Notes under the pieces: generated by a model
The model's input: the letters and a program-made list of their open reading frames with translations, nothing else
Database searches by the model: none
Told to the model about the DNA's origin: nothing
Assembly: GCA_900551815.1 (NCBI GenBank)
Contig: URXE01000088.1
Location: 1-5,752 of the forward strand
Direction of reading: 5' to 3'
From: an uncultured Collinsella sp.
GTDB lineage: Bacteria; Actinomycetota; Coriobacteriia; Coriobacteriales; Coriobacteriaceae
DNA: 5,752 nt
Position numbers and translations under genes: made by a program
Shown: in pieces, positions 5,139-5,752 of the stretch
Position numbering within the stretch: the stretch's first letter is position 1
How the letters are laid out: each line of letters starts with the position of its first letter

Positions 5139-5752
5139 ATGAAGATCATTAAAGCTAAAGACTACGAGGATATGAGCCGCAAGGCCGCTAATATCATCTC
5201 GGCCCAGGTTATCCTCAAGCCCGACTGTGTGCTGGGTCTTGCCACCGGCTCCACCCCGATCGGTGCCTACAAGCAGCTCGCTGCTTGGTACAAGAAGGGC
5301 GACGTCGACTTTGCCGAGGTCAGCACCTACAACCTGGACGAGTATCGCGGCCTTTCGCACGACGATCCCCAGAGCTATCACTACTTCATGCGTGAGAACT
5401 TCTTCGATCACATCAACATCAACCTGAACAACACGCATGTGCCCGACGGTTCCAACCCCGACGCCGCCGCTGCCTGCTCTGAGTACGACAAGATTGTCGC
5501 CGACGCCGGTTATCCGGATCTGCAGCTGCTCGGCATTGGCAACAACGGCCACATTGGCTTCAACGAGCCCGATGACCACTTCTCCAAGGGCACGCACTGC
5601 GTCGACCTCACCGAGAGCACCATTCAGGCCAACAGCCGCCTGTTCGACAGCATCGACGATGTTCCCCGTCAGGCCTACACCATGGGTACCCAGACCATCA
5701 TGTATGCCCGCATGATCCTGGTCGTCGCCAACGGCGAGGCCAAGGCTCAGGC
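5139..5752 (+). CDS. nagB: Glucosamine-6-phosphate deaminase, 3' end outside the window
   Basis: NagB converts glucosamine-6-phosphate to fructose-6-phosphate and ammonia, feeding amino sugars into glycolysis. The window holds 204 codons of an enzyme normally about 240-265 residues long. Family motifs present are LATGSTPIGAY (34-44, phosphate binding), NLDEYRGL (65-72, with Asp67 matching catalytic Asp72 of E. coli) and GIGNNGHIGFNEP (132-144, with His138 and Glu143 matching His143 and Glu148). Asn136 stands where E. coli has Asp141, a substitution I recall as common in Gram-positive NagB, so the enzyme is probably active. AAAGGA at 5127-5132, six bases before the ATG, sets the start. The reading frame is open to the window edge. 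It follows the PTS EIIA gene after a long structured spacer and opposes glmM in metabolic direction. Confidence 0.97.
   Translation, partial: MKIIKAKDYEDMSRKAANIISAQVILKPDCVLGLATGSTPIGAYKQLAAWYKKGDVDFAEVSTYNLDEYRGLSHDDPQSYHYFMRENFFDHININLNNTHVPDGSNPDAAAACSEYDKIVADAGYPDLQLLGIGNNGHIGFNEPDDHFSKGTHCVDLTESTIQANSRLFDSIDDVPRQAYTMGTQTIMYARMILVVANGEAKAQ

Overview
The window looks like a chromosomal stretch from a high-GC Gram-positive of the class Coriobacteriia, most likely Collinsella or a close relative. That placement is an inference from GC-rich third codon positions, strong AGGAGG-type ribosome binding sites, the rplM-rpsI-glmM order and general familiarity with these proteins; no database was searched. 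All recognised genes are on the + strand.

Bases 1-378 hold the 3' three quarters or so of tmRNA (ssrA), with its tag reading frame, two clearly foldable pseudoknots, a tRNA-like 3' end with encoded CCA, and a strong intrinsic terminator. The 5' end of tmRNA lies outside the window.

Bases 379-961 contain no convincing gene. They are densely structured: a 49-bp direct repeat present twice, exactly 212 bp apart, that carries an inverted 17-bp copy of the tmRNA T-arm; a chain of hairpins at 419-526; and three full 62-bp tandem units plus the start of a fourth (666-885). Each full unit can fold into a long hairpin, and two stem positions change in a compensating way. Bases 886-945 show nothing I can name. 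This block is the least explained part of the window.

Bases 962-1840 encode a patatin-like phospholipase. A strong promoter (1904-1931) and a short leader with a hairpin then drive the ribosomal pair rplM (L13) and rpsI (S9), which ends at a textbook terminator (2870-2912).

Bases 2961-5752 are an amino-sugar and sugar-uptake segment: glmM (phosphoglucosamine mutase, towards UDP-GlcNAc and peptidoglycan), a stand-alone glucose-family PTS EIIA, and, after a 271-base structured leader, nagB (glucosamine-6-phosphate deaminase), cut by the right edge. GlmM draws glucosamine-6-P into the cell wall, whereas NagB drains the same metabolite into glycolysis. The PTS component may link this node to sugar uptake.
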